Shown: piece after piece, positions 9,358-18,560 of the stretch
Numbering within the stretch: position 1 is the first letter of the stretch
Layout of the letters: each line of letters starts with the position of its first letter
Source of the DNA: Phocaeicola massiliensis B84634 = Timone 84634 = DSM 17679 = JCM 13223
GTDB lineage: Bacteria > Bacteroidota > Bacteroidia > Bacteroidales > Bacteroidaceae
Assembly: GCF_000382445.1 (NCBI RefSeq)
Contig: NZ_KB905474.1
Location: 1-64,000, forward strand
Reading direction: 5' to 3'
Length of the DNA: 64,000 nt
Translations under genes and position numbers: made by a program
The notes under the pieces: model-generated
The model's input: the letters and a program-made list of their open reading frames with translations, nothing else
Database searches by the model: none
What the model was told of the DNA's origin: nothing

Positions 9358-10014
9358 ATGGAAGCAAACGAAACCACCGGTTCTTTAAAAGAGATTGGAA
9401 AAAGTGACCCGTTAGAAATAGGTTCACGCATCATATCAGGCATATTCACACCTTTTATGGTTCCATTTCTTGCCTTTTTCTTATTATTCTTTTTCACCTA
9501 TTTACGCATCATGCCCCTCCAATATAAGTTGGTGGTGTTGGGTATCGTGTATTGCTTTACCATCTTGATGCCGATGCTTGCCATTTATCTTTTTCAGAAA
9601 ATAAACGGCTGGGGTATCCATGAACTGGGTCATCGTGAAAAACGATTCGTCCCATACGCCCTAACCATTGTCAGCTATGTAGCCTGCCTGCTTACGATGT
9701 ACAAGATTCATTTGCCACGCTATATGTCGGGCATCATTGTAGCCACACTCATCTGCATGGTCATCTGCATTGTGATAAACTTCAAATGGAAAATCAGCAC
9801 CCATGTTGCCAGTAGCGGCATGATGGTAGGCGGTCTGTTGTCATACAGCCTGATCTTCAATTTCAATCCTGTATCATGGCTTTGCTTTTTCATTTTGCTA
9901 TCAGGAATGCTGGGGACAGCACGCATCATCGTAAAGCAACACACATTATTAGAAGTTCTGGCAGGATTTATTGTCGGATTGTTTTGCGGTGTCATAGGAA
10001 TTTTGTTTATTTGA
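9358..10014 (+). CDS. PAP2-like integral membrane protein
   Basis: A 218-aa protein with about six hydrophobic segments. The end of the protein resembles the PAP2 lipid-phosphatase fold: THVASSGMMVGG takes the place of the PSGH motif, and GTARIIVKQHTLLEVLAGF takes the place of SRxxxxxHxxxD with R, H and E retained. The first catalytic motif is not evident, so phosphatase activity is uncertain. It may act on an isoprenoid or phospholipid phosphate. It follows rpoN by 4 bp. Confidence 0.65.
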   Translation: MEANETTGSLKEIGKSDPLEIGSRIISGIFTPFMVPFLAFFLLFFFTYLRIMPLQYKLVVLGIVYCFTILMPMLAIYLFQKINGWGIHELGHREKRFVPYALTIVSYVACLLTMYKIHLPRYMSGIIVATLICMVICIVINFKWKISTHVASSGMMVGGLLSYSLIFNFNPVSWLCFFILLSGMLGTARIIVKQHTLLEVLAGFIVGLFCGVIGILFI

Positions 10015-10054
10015 AAAAAAAATTTTAGTATTAACCTTATAAATTAAAAGCATT

Positions 10055-10435
10055 ATGAATTTCCCAAACAATGTAAAGTATACCGAGGAACACGAATGGA
10101 TACGCGTAGAAGGTGATATCGCATACGTAGGCATTAGCGATTATGCACAAGAACAATTGGGCGACATCGTTTTCGTAGACATCACTACCGAAGGCGAGAC
10201 TTTGGAAAAAGGAGAAGTTTTCGGTACTATCGAAGTAGTAAAGACTATATCAGACCTGTTCCTTCCGGTTGCAGGAGAAGTTTTAGAACAAAACGAAGCA
10301 TTGGCTGACAACCCCGAACTGGTCAACCAAGATCCCTATGGCAAAGGTTGGCTGGTTAAAATCAAACCTAACGATGCAAATGACATCAATGATTTGATGG
10401 ATGCCGAAGCCTACAAAGCTTTAGTAAACGAATAA
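10055..10435 (+). CDS. gcvH: Glycine cleavage system H protein
   Basis: GcvH carries the lipoyl arm that shuttles the aminomethyl group between the P, T and L proteins of glycine cleavage. The 126-aa protein has the usual biotinyl/lipoyl fold with the lipoylated lysine at about residue 63 in EVVKTISD. The normal motif has ESVKA, so the surroundings differ slightly. gcvP and gcvT are not adjacent. It lies 19 bp upstream of purE, and the two probably share a transcript. An alternative role as a lipoate carrier cannot be excluded. Confidence 0.93.
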   Translation: MNFPNNVKYTEEHEWIRVEGDIAYVGISDYAQEQLGDIVFVDITTEGETLEKGEVFGTIEVVKTISDLFLPVAGEVLEQNEALADNPELVNQDPYGKGWLVKIKPNDANDINDLMDAEAYKALVNE

Positions 10436-10454
10436 AATACAGAAGAAATATTCA

Positions 10455-10964
10455 ATGGAACCTATTGTAAGTATTATCATGGGCAGCACCTCCGACCTTC
10501 CTGTCATGGAAAAGGCTGCCAAGCTACTGGACGAGATGCACGTACCTTTCGAGATGAACGCTCTATCGGCACACCGTACACCCGAAGCAGTGGAAGAGTT
10601 TGCCAAGAACGCTGCCGGTCGTGGCATTAAAGTCATCATTGCTGCAGCAGGCATGGCCGCAGCATTGCCCGGTGTAATTGCCGCCAACACTACACTGCCA
10701 GTCATTGGTGTCCCCGTGAAAGGGTCTGTTCTCGACGGTGTGGACGCACTCTATTCCATCATCCAGATGCCTCCCGGAATTCCGGTTGCAACAGTTGCCA
10801 TCAACGGTGCAATGAATGCCGCTATTCTGGCCGTACAGATGTTGGCTTTGAGTGATACAGAGCTCGCAGCTAAATTTGCAGATTACAAAACCGGCTTGAA
10901 AAAGAAAATAGTGAAAGCCAATGAAGAATTGAAAGAAGTAAAGTTCGAATATAAGACGAATTGA
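10455..10964 (+). CDS. purE: N5-carboxyaminoimidazole ribonucleotide mutase
   Basis: PurE converts N5-CAIR to CAIR in purine synthesis. The 169-aa class I enzyme shows GSTSDLPVMEKAAKLLDE near the start, the conserved SAHRTPE with the catalytic histidine, and the Gly/Ala-rich IIAAAGMAAALPG. It follows gcvH by 19 bp and is followed by a long hairpin. The matching purK is not in the window. Confidence 0.95.
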   Translation: MEPIVSIIMGSTSDLPVMEKAAKLLDEMHVPFEMNALSAHRTPEAVEEFAKNAAGRGIKVIIAAAGMAAALPGVIAANTTLPVIGVPVKGSVLDGVDALYSIIQMPPGIPVATVAINGAMNAAILAVQMLALSDTELAAKFADYKTGLKKKIVKANEELKEVKFEYKTN

Positions 10965-11007
10965 TTCTTTACATAAGCATCGCTGAAAAGCTGCGCTATA
11001 AAAAACA

Positions 11008-11059
11008 CGGGCAGAAAATATCCTATCCTGATTAGAAGGAAAGAATATTTTCTGCCCGA
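11008..11059. terminator. Hairpin between purE and ispG
   Basis: CGGGCAGAAAATAT and ATATTTTCTGCCCG form a perfect 14-bp stem with a 24-nt loop, 43 bp after purE. The T-run lies on the minus-strand side, so it is an imperfect plus-strand terminator. It could also shape the leader of ispG, which begins 48 bp later. Confidence 0.55.
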
Positions 11060-11107
11060 AAATTTAAAACGAACATTTACAACCTCTTTAAAGATAAGGA
11101 ATTAACC

Positions 11108-12955
11108 ATGACCGATTTATTCAACTATTCACGCCGGGAAGCCTCTGAAGTAAACATTGGAGCCACTCCGATGGGCGGTGCTAATCCCATCCGCATCCAA
11201 AGTATGACCAATACCATAACAATGGATACCGACGCTTGCATAGAACAAGCCAAACGGATTATCGATGCAGGCGGTGAATACGTGCGTCTCACCACACAGG
11301 GTGTACGCGAAGCCGAAAACCTGAAAAATATAAATATCGGATTACGTTCACAAGGCTATGACACCCCCTTGGTAGCCGATGTGCATTTTAACCCCAAAGT
11401 AGCCGATGTAGCGGCACAATACGCAGAAAAGGTACGTATCAATCCGGGCAACTATGTAGACCCGGGACGCACTTTCAAGAAGTTGGAATACACCGATGAA
11501 GAGTACGCGCAAGAAATAGAAAAGATACGTACCCGCTTCGTTCCTTTTCTGAATATTTGTAAGGAGAACCATACCGCCATCCGTATTGGTGTGAATCACG
11601 GTTCTCTGTCAGACCGCATCATGTCACGTTATGGCGATACCCCCGAAGGCATGGTAGAATCGTGCATGGAATTTCTCCGCATCTGCGTAGAAGAACATTT
11701 CACCGATGTCGTAATTTCCATCAAGGCTTCCAACACGGTTGTCATGGTAAAAACTGTTCGTCTGCTGGTAGCGGAAATGGAAAAAGAAGGCATGGCATTC
11801 CCACTTCATCTGGGTGTAACCGAAGCCGGCGACGGTGAAGACGGACGTATCAAGTCAGCTTTAGGCATCGGTGCATTGTTATCCGATGGTTTGGGAGATA
11901 CCATCCGCGTATCATTGAGCGAAGCCCCGGAAGCAGAAATTCCGGTAGCTCGTAAACTGGTCGACTATATACTGGCACGTGAAAACCACCCTTTCATTCC
12001 CGGAAAAGAATCGCCGGAATTCAATTATCTCTCCCCTTCACGCCGTAAAACAAAAGCTGTGCGCAACATTGGCGGAGATAATCTTCCGGTAGTAATTGCC
12101 GAACGTTTGGAAGGAGAGAACGAAGTCAATCCACAATTCAAGCCCGATTACATTTATTGTGGACAAACAGTTCCTGAATTACGTAATAAGGAAACAGCTT
12201 ATCTGGTAGATGCCGATGCCTGGAACCCTGAAGAGAAGAATGTGTATCCTGCATTCAACTATCAGCAAATGATAGAGCTACATCATACTCAGGCTGAGTT
12301 AAAATTCCTGTTCCTACCTTATATGGCAATGAATGAAGAAGTGATTGCCGCACTCAAGTTACACCCGGAAGTGGTTATCATTGCACAAAGCAATCACCCC
12401 AACCGGTTAGGTGAATACCGCGCCATGGTGCATGAACTGATGACGGAAGGACTGGAAAATCCTGTTGTATTCTTCCAATACTATCAGGAAGAAGAAGCGG
12501 AGAACTTACAGATTAAGGCAGCCGCCGATATGGGTGCATTGATTTTTGATGGTTTCTGTGACGGTATCTTCATTTATAATCAAGGTTCACTGCCACACAC
12601 CGTAATAGATACTACCGCTTTCGGTATCCTGCAAGCCGGACGTATCCGCACCAGCAAGACAGAATACATCTCATGCCCCGGTTGCGGTCGCACCTTATAT
12701 GACTTGGAATCGACTATTGCCCGAATCAAAGCCGCCACCTCTCATTTAAAAGGCTTAAAGATAGGCATCATGGGCTGTATCGTCAACGGACCGGGCGAAA
12801 TGGCGGATGCCGATTACGGTTATGTAGGAGCCGGACGAGGTAAAATCAGCCTTTATAAGAAAAAAGAATGCATCGAAAAAAATATCCCCGAAGAGCAGGC
12901 GGTAGAGAAACTGATTGAACTGATTAAGCTGAACGGCGATTATATTGAAATATAA
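11108..12955 (+). CDS. ispG: 4-hydroxy-3-methylbut-2-en-1-yl diphosphate synthase, long form
   Basis: IspG (GcpE) is the 4Fe-4S enzyme that reduces MEcPP to HMBPP in the MEP isoprenoid pathway. At 615 aa it is the long type also seen in plants and chlamydiae, with an extra domain (about residues 270-500) between the TIM barrel and the cluster domain. The barrel starts at IRIQSMTNT. The cluster ligands are in CPGCGRTLYDL and GCIVNGPGEM near the end. glsA follows after 12 bp. The downstream uppS at 59.4 kb uses products of this pathway. Confidence 0.95.
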   Translation: MTDLFNYSRREASEVNIGATPMGGANPIRIQSMTNTITMDTDACIEQAKRIIDAGGEYVRLTTQGVREAENLKNINIGLRSQGYDTPLVADVHFNPKVADVAAQYAEKVRINPGNYVDPGRTFKKLEYTDEEYAQEIEKIRTRFVPFLNICKENHTAIRIGVNHGSLSDRIMSRYGDTPEGMVESCMEFLRICVEEHFTDVVISIKASNTVVMVKTVRLLVAEMEKEGMAFPLHLGVTEAGDGEDGRIKSALGIGALLSDGLGDTIRVSLSEAPEAEIPVARKLVDYILARENHPFIPGKESPEFNYLSPSRRKTKAVRNIGGDNLPVVIAERLEGENEVNPQFKPDYIYCGQTVPELRNKETAYLVDADAWNPEEKNVYPAFNYQQMIELHHTQAELKFLFLPYMAMNEEVIAALKLHPEVVIIAQSNHPNRLGEYRAMVHELMTEGLENPVVFFQYYQEEEAENLQIKAAADMGALIFDGFCDGIFIYNQGSLPHTVIDTTAFGILQAGRIRTSKTEYISCPGCGRTLYDLESTIARIKAATSHLKGLKIGIMGCIVNGPGEMADADYGYVGAGRGKISLYKKKECIEKNIPEEQAVEKLIELIKLNGDYIEI

Positions 12956-12967
12956 AATATCTGTACC

Positions 12968-13882
12968 ATGAATTATCAGCAGATACTCGAAAATATTTAT
13001 CAGGAGATACAGCCTTTTGCCGGCATCGGCAAACAGGCTGACTATATTCCTGCATTGGCAAAAGTAGACCCGGATCAGTTTGGCATTTGCATCAATACCA
13101 TTCAAGGAGAAACTTTCATGCTGGGACAAGCTGACACTCGTTTCTCCATCCAGAGTATTTCGAAAGTCTTTTCACTTGCCGTATGCCTCAGCCTTGAGGG
13201 AGACGAACTATGGAAAAGAGTGGGAAAAGAGCCATCGGGCACTGCATTCAATTCCCTTGTACAGTTAGAAGTTGAAAAAGGAATTCCCCGCAATCCGTTC
13301 ATCAATGCCGGTGCCATTGTATTGGCAGATATACTTTTAAAGCATCTGTCACACCCCGAAGAAGATTTCCTCCACTTTATCCGTAATATTTGTGGAAACG
13401 ATACTATTAATTACAATGAAGAAGTAGCGGTATCCGAACGTGAAAAAGGTTACCTGAACGCAGCCATCGCCAATCTGCTGAAGTATCATCATAATATAGA
13501 GAATGACATCGAACGCGTTCTCCATTTCTATTTTCTCCAATGTTCTGTTGAAATGAGTTGCTATGATTTATCCAAAGCTTTTCTGGCTTTTGCCAACCAC
13601 AAACAGCCATTCACATTTGGGGATATCAACCTTACTGCGTCGCAAGTGAAGCGTATTAATGCCATTATGCAGACATGCGGCTTTTATGATGAAGCGGGAG
13701 AGTTTTCTTACCTTGTGGGTCTGCCCGGAAAAAGTGGTGTGGGCGGTGGCATAGCGGCTGTTTATCCGTTACGTTATTCGGTAGCAGTATGGAGCCCGAG
13801 ATTAAACCGGAAAGGAAACTCGGTTATGGGAATCAAGGCGTTGGAGCTGCTGACCACACAGACACAAGAGTCTATTTTCTAA
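12968..13882 (+). CDS. glsA: Glutaminase A
   Basis: This enzyme hydrolyses glutamine to glutamate and ammonia. The 304-aa protein belongs to the serine-dependent beta-lactamase-like glutaminases. The Ser-x-x-Lys pair is S63-K66 in SIQSISKVF, and other family motifs are NPFINAGAI, SCYDL and GLPGKSGVGGG. It lies 12 bp after ispG with a hairpin terminator behind it. In enteric bacteria related enzymes aid acid resistance; that role is only a possibility here. Confidence 0.95.
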   Translation: MNYQQILENIYQEIQPFAGIGKQADYIPALAKVDPDQFGICINTIQGETFMLGQADTRFSIQSISKVFSLAVCLSLEGDELWKRVGKEPSGTAFNSLVQLEVEKGIPRNPFINAGAIVLADILLKHLSHPEEDFLHFIRNICGNDTINYNEEVAVSEREKGYLNAAIANLLKYHHNIENDIERVLHFYFLQCSVEMSCYDLSKAFLAFANHKQPFTFGDINLTASQVKRINAIMQTCGFYDEAGEFSYLVGLPGKSGVGGGIAAVYPLRYSVAVWSPRLNRKGNSVMGIKALELLTTQTQESIF

Positions 13883-13892
13883 AAAATAAAAG

Positions 13893-13938
13893 TGAAGAGA
13901 GAATAATATCCATTCTATCGGAATCAGTTCTCTCTTCA
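13893..13938 (+). terminator. Terminator after glsA
   Basis: TGAAGAGAGAA pairs perfectly with TTCTCTCTTCA over a 24-nt loop, just 10 bp after the glsA stop. The sequence after it is T-rich (TCTATCTTTGC) rather than a pure T-run. Confidence 0.6.
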
Positions 13939-14150
13939 TCTATCTTTGCAAATTCAATCTTATATTTAAGTTCATTACATCCCTGAGTGGAAAAACTAAA
14001 ACGACAAGCAACCTAATAATAAAACAAAAACGATTTTATCCATTTTCATTTGCAATACAATTAAGATTAGCCCACCAATAATAAAAGGTACGCTGAAACA
14101 ACAACGTACCTTCCATCTATTCAACTGCTAATAATTCAATACCTGTTCTA

Positions 14151-14309
14151 TTACTGGTTTGCTTTTGTTGATTCAACATCACACTTGGCTACAGCTTTCA
14201 AAGTACCCCAATAGTAAGTAATTTCCATCGGAATCCATAATGTGAATTTCTGAACATTACCTTCATTATTCTTATAAACAATCTTAGTAGTATTCACATA
14301 CGGTGACAT
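14151..14309 (-). pseudogene. 3' remnant of a second surface-lipoprotein gene
   Basis: The minus strand encodes 52 residues from MSPYVNTTKIVYKNNEG to the stop, including TLWIPMEITYYWGTLKAVAK. This looks like the C-terminal beta-strands of the large coiled-coil surface proteins of Bacteroides. An in-frame TGA lies 24 bp upstream of the ATG, and no signal peptide is present. It follows the intact 1085-aa surface protein in the same direction, so it is best read as the tail of a lost tandem copy. The rest of 13939-14515 has no other recognisable gene. Confidence 0.45.
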
Positions 14310-14440
14310 AAACCTACACATAATTATATGTCATTTGTGTCAGGTACCGTAATGACCAAATGGACAACTATAAGATGATTATTGAGAAAAAATTAAACAA
14401 GCTTTTCATAAGTCTTTTCAGCAAAGAGACCCTAAAAAAT

Positions 14441-14474
14441 TTACCCTCACCACAATTACTTGCGATGAGGGTAA
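14441..14474 (-). terminator. Terminator of the surface lipoprotein gene
   Basis: On the coding (minus) strand TTACCCTCA and TGAGGGTAA form a 9-bp stem followed by AATTTTTT. A second perfect 11-bp stem, AATAGTTTTTA with TAAAAACTATT, overlaps the stop codon just before it. Confidence 0.7.
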
Positions 14475-14515
14475 GCTTTATTAGGAATAGTTTTTAAAAC
14501 CTGTTCTAAAAACTA

Positions 14516-17500
14516 TTATTTTGCAACGTTAGGAACAACTGTCATGTTCATTTCAATTACGCGTTCATTGCCGAAGCAATCCAGAACTGTAATCTTCAAT
14601 ATAGAAGGAACATTGTCGGTAATATTAGAATCCTTCTTAAGAGCTTTCAAAGATTCAGGTTTACCATTATTCCAATTAATCTCGAAGTATTCAGATTCTT
14701 CTCCTGTTGAAACTGTTACGAAAGAGCATTTCTCTTTTACAATCTTCAAGCCGTCAGCATCAGCCAACAATCCATCGTAGATTGCGTAATAAGAGCTCTT
14801 GCCTTTGATTACTTTATCCAAAGGTACAGTAGTCGTACCAGACGTATATTTGAAGTCTACACCATATTTAATGGATTGTGCTGCTTTTTTATAAGCTTCA
14901 CTTGCCCAATCGAATGTATAAGACTTGCCATAAATATTGCTATAAACAGCCTTCCAGCCATCTGCTGCATTATCTATTACAATATCCTGATCAGGAGTCT
15001 TAGATGAAACCTTACCATAGTTGTACTTAACAACTACATCATAAGGAGTTACATCATCAATCATTGCAAATTCATCCTTAGATTTTTCAAGACTCAAAAC
15101 AGTATTACCGAAACCGTCGACCTTTCTATTTACAATCGGATCGTTGGTAGTGAAGAAGAATGTGTACTTATTAACATCACTGATAGTGGCATCAACATTG
15201 AACATTTCATTAGTCTTCATTGTAGCAACAGTAGCAGTTACAGGAGTAAATGCATTAGGAAGAACATAGCAGAAGTATGTCTTCTTATCAGCTTGCAATT
15301 GATTTTCCTTCCATGCAGTACCTGCAGGCAATGTAGTCGGAACAACCTTAGTCATAGATACATTCAGAGTGGCAATAGCTACATCTTTATCATTCTTGAA
15401 GCTGATAGTACCGTTATAAACTTGGTCGTCAACATATTCTGTAACATTTATTCCATTTGCACGAGTAGTATAAATACTCTTAACCTTGGCAAGTTCTTTC
15501 AACTCCTTACCCTTAAAGTCAGCAATGCTCTTAACAGTACCATCCTGCATTTCAAATTTAACTTCAAATGCCGGTGATTTAGAATTTGGATAAGAAGCGA
15601 TATAAACTTTATCAGTTACAAAGTCAACACCGGCAACTATACCTTTTGCCTCAGCATACTTATCCTTCATTTCAGCTGCAACGTCAGCCTTATCAGATAA
15701 GTTCTTATCGTAAGTGACATTAGCATCTGCAATGATAGTGGTCTTAGCAGAGATTACATCTGCAACAGCACCTACGCGTACATAGAATGCACGACCATCC
15801 GGGTCAACCAAAGTACCGTTAGAGTTTACAGCGTAAACACGGAAACCAATAACGTCATTGATATCATTGATAGTGAAACCGATTGTTGCCTCACCACCTG
15901 TAGTCTTCACATCATATACAGTATTGATACCGGTAATGTTCGGTTCATAAAGTTTTGTCCAAGTCTTGATTTCAGAATCGTCTGAAGACAAAGCACGTTC
16001 TTTATCCAATACCACATAGAAGTGAGTAGCTGATGCCAACATGTCATCTGCCAATTTCACTTTGAATGAATTTGCAGTAGAAGATACAACAGGTTTTGCA
16101 ACTGCTGTTCCAGCTGTATTCAAGCATTTAGACTGGCGGTTGTCTGAAGCGTCTTTTGCTACATTAGCCAAAGCACCCTCATATATAGGAGTGGCAGCAG
16201 GAATGCCTGCCCACTTATATTCTGCAGGAGCAGTAGTAGTAGCATCTTCTTCACTACGTTTATAGCGGTTGTGCAGATTTTCAACTTTCCAACCATCAGT
16301 TCCGGCCCATACATTGAAATCAAGTTTTGCCTTCGCTTCAGAATTGTCTTTTGTAAACGCTAAAGCATATTCAGATACTGCAGCTCTGGCAGCATTGTCT
16401 GTATCAGCAACCTTCACCGCAAATAAAATAGACTTTTCTTTAGTGTCTAAAGTCATATCGGCTTTTCCACTAAAATCATATCCTTCTTCTGATTTAACAA
16501 CGGTTGTTGCCTTGTCATAAGCAGTTTCATCATAGTTATCTCCTACTTCCAAGTTTACAGCCCACAATCCTGTTGCTGAAATACCGGCACGTGACAACAC
16601 TTCACCTTTATAAGGCTCTATACCAGTTACTTTCACCAAACCTTTTTCAACCAAGTCTACCGGAGTAGTACCGTCCAGTTGAGTACTGATAAAGTGAATG
16701 TCTCCTGCATTTAAAGTTGCAGTAACGGGAGAAACGCGAACAACCAAGGTAGCTCTCTGTTTGCTTCTTTCACCCTTAGTGAATTTAACAGCACCCGGCA
16801 TTCCTTCACCGAAAGTCCAGTCAGCGATTGATTTGGCAGAAAGTAATTCAATGTCGGCTACTCCAAGTGTCACGTTTTCACCATTAATGATAGCACCGTT
16901 AGCCGAAGCATACAGAGAAACGTGAGTTACACCTTTGGCAATAGCAGCCCAAACCAAATCCAAGTTGGAGTTGATTGCTGAAATCTGATTAGACAAGGTT
17001 GTCAGTTCAGTAGCCATAGTTGCCAGTTTAGATTCGATAGTCGCAATAGCATCCTGAGTTTCTTTCACATCGAATGCTTTCAGGCCATCCAAGATTTCCT
17101 GTTGTTCGCCCAATGTAACCAAAATACCTTCAATGGCAGTCTTATTGGCAGCTACAGCCTCATCGTTTGACAAGATATAGGCTTCCAAAGCCTTTTTCTG
17201 AGCATCAATAGCAGCTTCATTTTTACCGATAGCTACCTTATTGGCTTTCACTTCAGCATCCAATGCAGTCAGTGTGCCTGCCAATTTAGTATCAGCCTCA
17301 GCCAAAGCAGCTAAAGTTTCTTCGGTAGTTGTCTGAAATGCCTGCAAAGCATTGATTTTACCGTTTACTTCAGCAATAGAAGCTTCGATTTCAGTAATAT
17401 CACCTTTTACAGCCTGAATTTCCTCATCGGTTGCAGTCTGCAATTTAGTGATAGCAGCTTCCAACTCTGCCTTTACACCGGCGAGTTCTTCTGCAGCCGC

Positions 17501-17773
17501 AGCAATAGCAGCCTTCTGAGCTTCCAAAGCGGCCTTTTCAGCGGCATCTTTCACTTCTGCTATTTTGGCTTCCAAGCCGGTCTGAGCCGTTTGCAGGCTG
17601 GCGATAGAAGATTCAATGGCAGTGACCTTATCGCTCAAGTCAGTCTTCTGCTTGTCGATTTGCTCCTGCAAGTCCTTGATGTCGTCATCATAGTCTTTAC
17701 AAGACACGAATGTTCCTGTTGACGAAACCATTAAGGCTCCGAACAGGATTGCACTTAAAAACTTTTTGTTCAT
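14516..17773 (-). CDS. Large coiled-coil surface lipoprotein
   Basis: A 1085-aa exported lipoprotein of unknown function. The signal peptide ends in the lipobox FVSC with acylated Cys at about 26, followed by KDYDDDIKDL, an acidic stretch that fits the Bacteroides surface-export signal. Residues about 30-275 are a long Ala-, Glu- and Lys-rich coiled coil with heptads. The rest is beta-rich with few cysteines and repeated Ig-like segments, ending in KITVLDCFGNERVIEMNM. This architecture is typical of Bacteroides 'DUF4988/cell surface' proteins that project from the outer membrane. It lies 44 bp downstream of an AraC-type regulator and is probably cotranscribed with it. Adhesion or glycan binding is possible but not shown. 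Confidence 0.75.
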   Translation of the reverse strand: MNKKFLSAILFGALMVSSTGTFVSCKDYDDDIKDLQEQIDKQKTDLSDKVTAIESSIASLQTAQTGLEAKIAEVKDAAEKAALEAQKAAIAAAAEELAGVKAELEAAITKLQTATDEEIQAVKGDITEIEASIAEVNGKINALQAFQTTTEETLAALAEADTKLAGTLTALDAEVKANKVAIGKNEAAIDAQKKALEAYILSNDEAVAANKTAIEGILVTLGEQQEILDGLKAFDVKETQDAIATIESKLATMATELTTLSNQISAINSNLDLVWAAIAKGVTHVSLYASANGAIINGENVTLGVADIELLSAKSIADWTFGEGMPGAVKFTKGERSKQRATLVVRVSPVTATLNAGDIHFISTQLDGTTPVDLVEKGLVKVTGIEPYKGEVLSRAGISATGLWAVNLEVGDNYDETAYDKATTVVKSEEGYDFSGKADMTLDTKEKSILFAVKVADTDNAARAAVSEYALAFTKDNSEAKAKLDFNVWAGTDGWKVENLHNRYKRSEEDATTTAPAEYKWAGIPAATPIYEGALANVAKDASDNRQSKCLNTAGTAVAKPVVSSTANSFKVKLADDMLASATHFYVVLDKERALSSDDSEIKTWTKLYEPNITGINTVYDVKTTGGEATIGFTINDINDVIGFRVYAVNSNGTLVDPDGRAFYVRVGAVADVISAKTTIIADANVTYDKNLSDKADVAAEMKDKYAEAKGIVAGVDFVTDKVYIASYPNSKSPAFEVKFEMQDGTVKSIADFKGKELKELAKVKSIYTTRANGINVTEYVDDQVYNGTISFKNDKDVAIATLNVSMTKVVPTTLPAGTAWKENQLQADKKTYFCYVLPNAFTPVTATVATMKTNEMFNVDATISDVNKYTFFFTTNDPIVNRKVDGFGNTVLSLEKSKDEFAMIDDVTPYDVVVKYNYGKVSSKTPDQDIVIDNAADGWKAVYSNIYGKSYTFDWASEAYKKAAQSIKYGVDFKYTSGTTTVPLDKVIKGKSSYYAIYDGLLADADGLKIVKEKCSFVTVSTGEESEYFEINWNNGKPESLKALKKDSNITDNVPSILKITVLDCFGNERVIEMNMTVVPNVAK

Positions 17774-17784
17774 AATAGAAAAAC

Positions 17785-17804
17785 TTTAAATTTATAAATT
17801 TAAA
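17785..17804. repeat. 20-bp perfect AT-only palindrome before the surface protein
   Basis: TTTAAATTTATAAATTTAAA is its own reverse complement. It lies 11 bp upstream of the surface-lipoprotein ATG, between that gene and the AraC-type gene. It could be an operator or simply AT-rich leader. Confidence 0.4.
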
Positions 17805-17817
17805 AAACTAAAATTGG

Positions 17818-18315
17818 TTATACATAATTTATTGATTCTGAGTGCTGTGCTCTCATTTCATATTTCATATAACGTTTGGGAGAAACACCCGTCACCTTTT
17901 TAAAAGCAGCATAAAAAGCACTTCGCGACAAGAACCCGCAGCGTTGAGGCAGCTCCTCCGGCAGACACTTGCCCGAACGGAGCAGTTCCTTGGCATATTC
18001 CACCCGATATGTGTTCACCAACTCTTTCAGATGGCAACCGAAGTAGCGGTTCACCACGTTGGACAGATAAGTCTGGTTCGTCTCAATCATATCACTCAGT
18101 TTTTTCAAAGAGAGCTTCGGGTCAAGAAACACCTGGCGAACTTCCAAATAGTACAATACATATTTATATAGCTCACAATCAACTTTTCTTTTCGGAACCA
18201 CTTCGTTGTCCGCATACTTCTGCTCCCAATAAAGCCGGGCAGCCCGGAAGAGCAGATTCTTCTGCCTTTCGGAAGTAAAAGTGCGCTTGTCGCGATGTAG
18301 GAACAGGTAGTCCAT
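17818..18315 (-). CDS. AraC-family transcriptional regulator (short)
   Basis: A 165-aa DNA-binding protein consisting of a short N-terminal stretch and the two helix-turn-helix units of the AraC family (about 65-160): LSLKKLSDMIETNQTYLSNVVN and the signature GFLSRSAFYAAFKKVTGVSPKRY. No ligand-binding or sensor domain is present, so it may be a truncated version of a longer regulator or respond only to its own level. It is 44 bp upstream of the surface lipoprotein gene, which is its most likely target. Its own upstream region holds two unusual palindromes. Confidence 0.85.
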   Translation of the reverse strand: MDYLFLHRDKRTFTSERQKNLLFRAARLYWEQKYADNEVVPKRKVDCELYKYVLYYLEVRQVFLDPKLSLKKLSDMIETNQTYLSNVVNRYFGCHLKELVNTYRVEYAKELLRSGKCLPEELPQRCGFLSRSAFYAAFKKVTGVSPKRYMKYEMRAQHSESINYV

Positions 18316-18380
18316 TGTACTCTCTTTTTATCGTCTCTATTTCAGATAATTACTCACTTTTCAAACCCTTAAAAAAGAGT

Positions 18381-18421
18381 TGCGTTCGGTGCATCTCTTA
18401 GTAAGAGATACACCGAACGCA
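18381..18421. repeat. Left palindrome upstream of the AraC gene
   Basis: Two 20-bp arms match at 19 positions around a single central G; the core is ATCTCTTAGTAAGAGAT. On the minus strand the stem is followed by ACTCTTTTTT, so for transcription toward the AraC gene it looks like an intrinsic terminator or attenuator in the leader, 66 bp before the ATG. Positions 18389-18413 form an inverted copy (24 of 25) of positions 18565-18589. Confidence 0.75.
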
Positions 18422-18525
18422 CATAACCGCTTTATTATTAATTATTTAAGTCGATAAAAAAGTGTCCTATAACTTAAGACTAAAGATATTTTTGCACTTG
18501 CCTTGTGATTTTTCTTCTCAAAAAG

Positions 18526-18555
18526 TTTTAATTATCAAAACTTTGTGTAAATTTG
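18526..18555 (+). promoter_or_regulatory. Rightward promoter candidate between the palindromes
   Basis: TAAATTTG (18548-18555) fits the -7 consensus TAnnTTTG, and TTTT at 18526-18529 stands 18 bp upstream as a weak -33 box. As drawn it points away from the AraC gene into a hairpin. Inversion of the 151-bp segment would aim it at that gene. Confidence 0.45.
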
Positions 18556-18560
18556 CAGCG

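Noticed and set aside
9949..10060. Glycine riboswitch before gcvH
   Set aside because: Only about 40 bp separate gcvH from the preceding gene, which is too little for the known structure.
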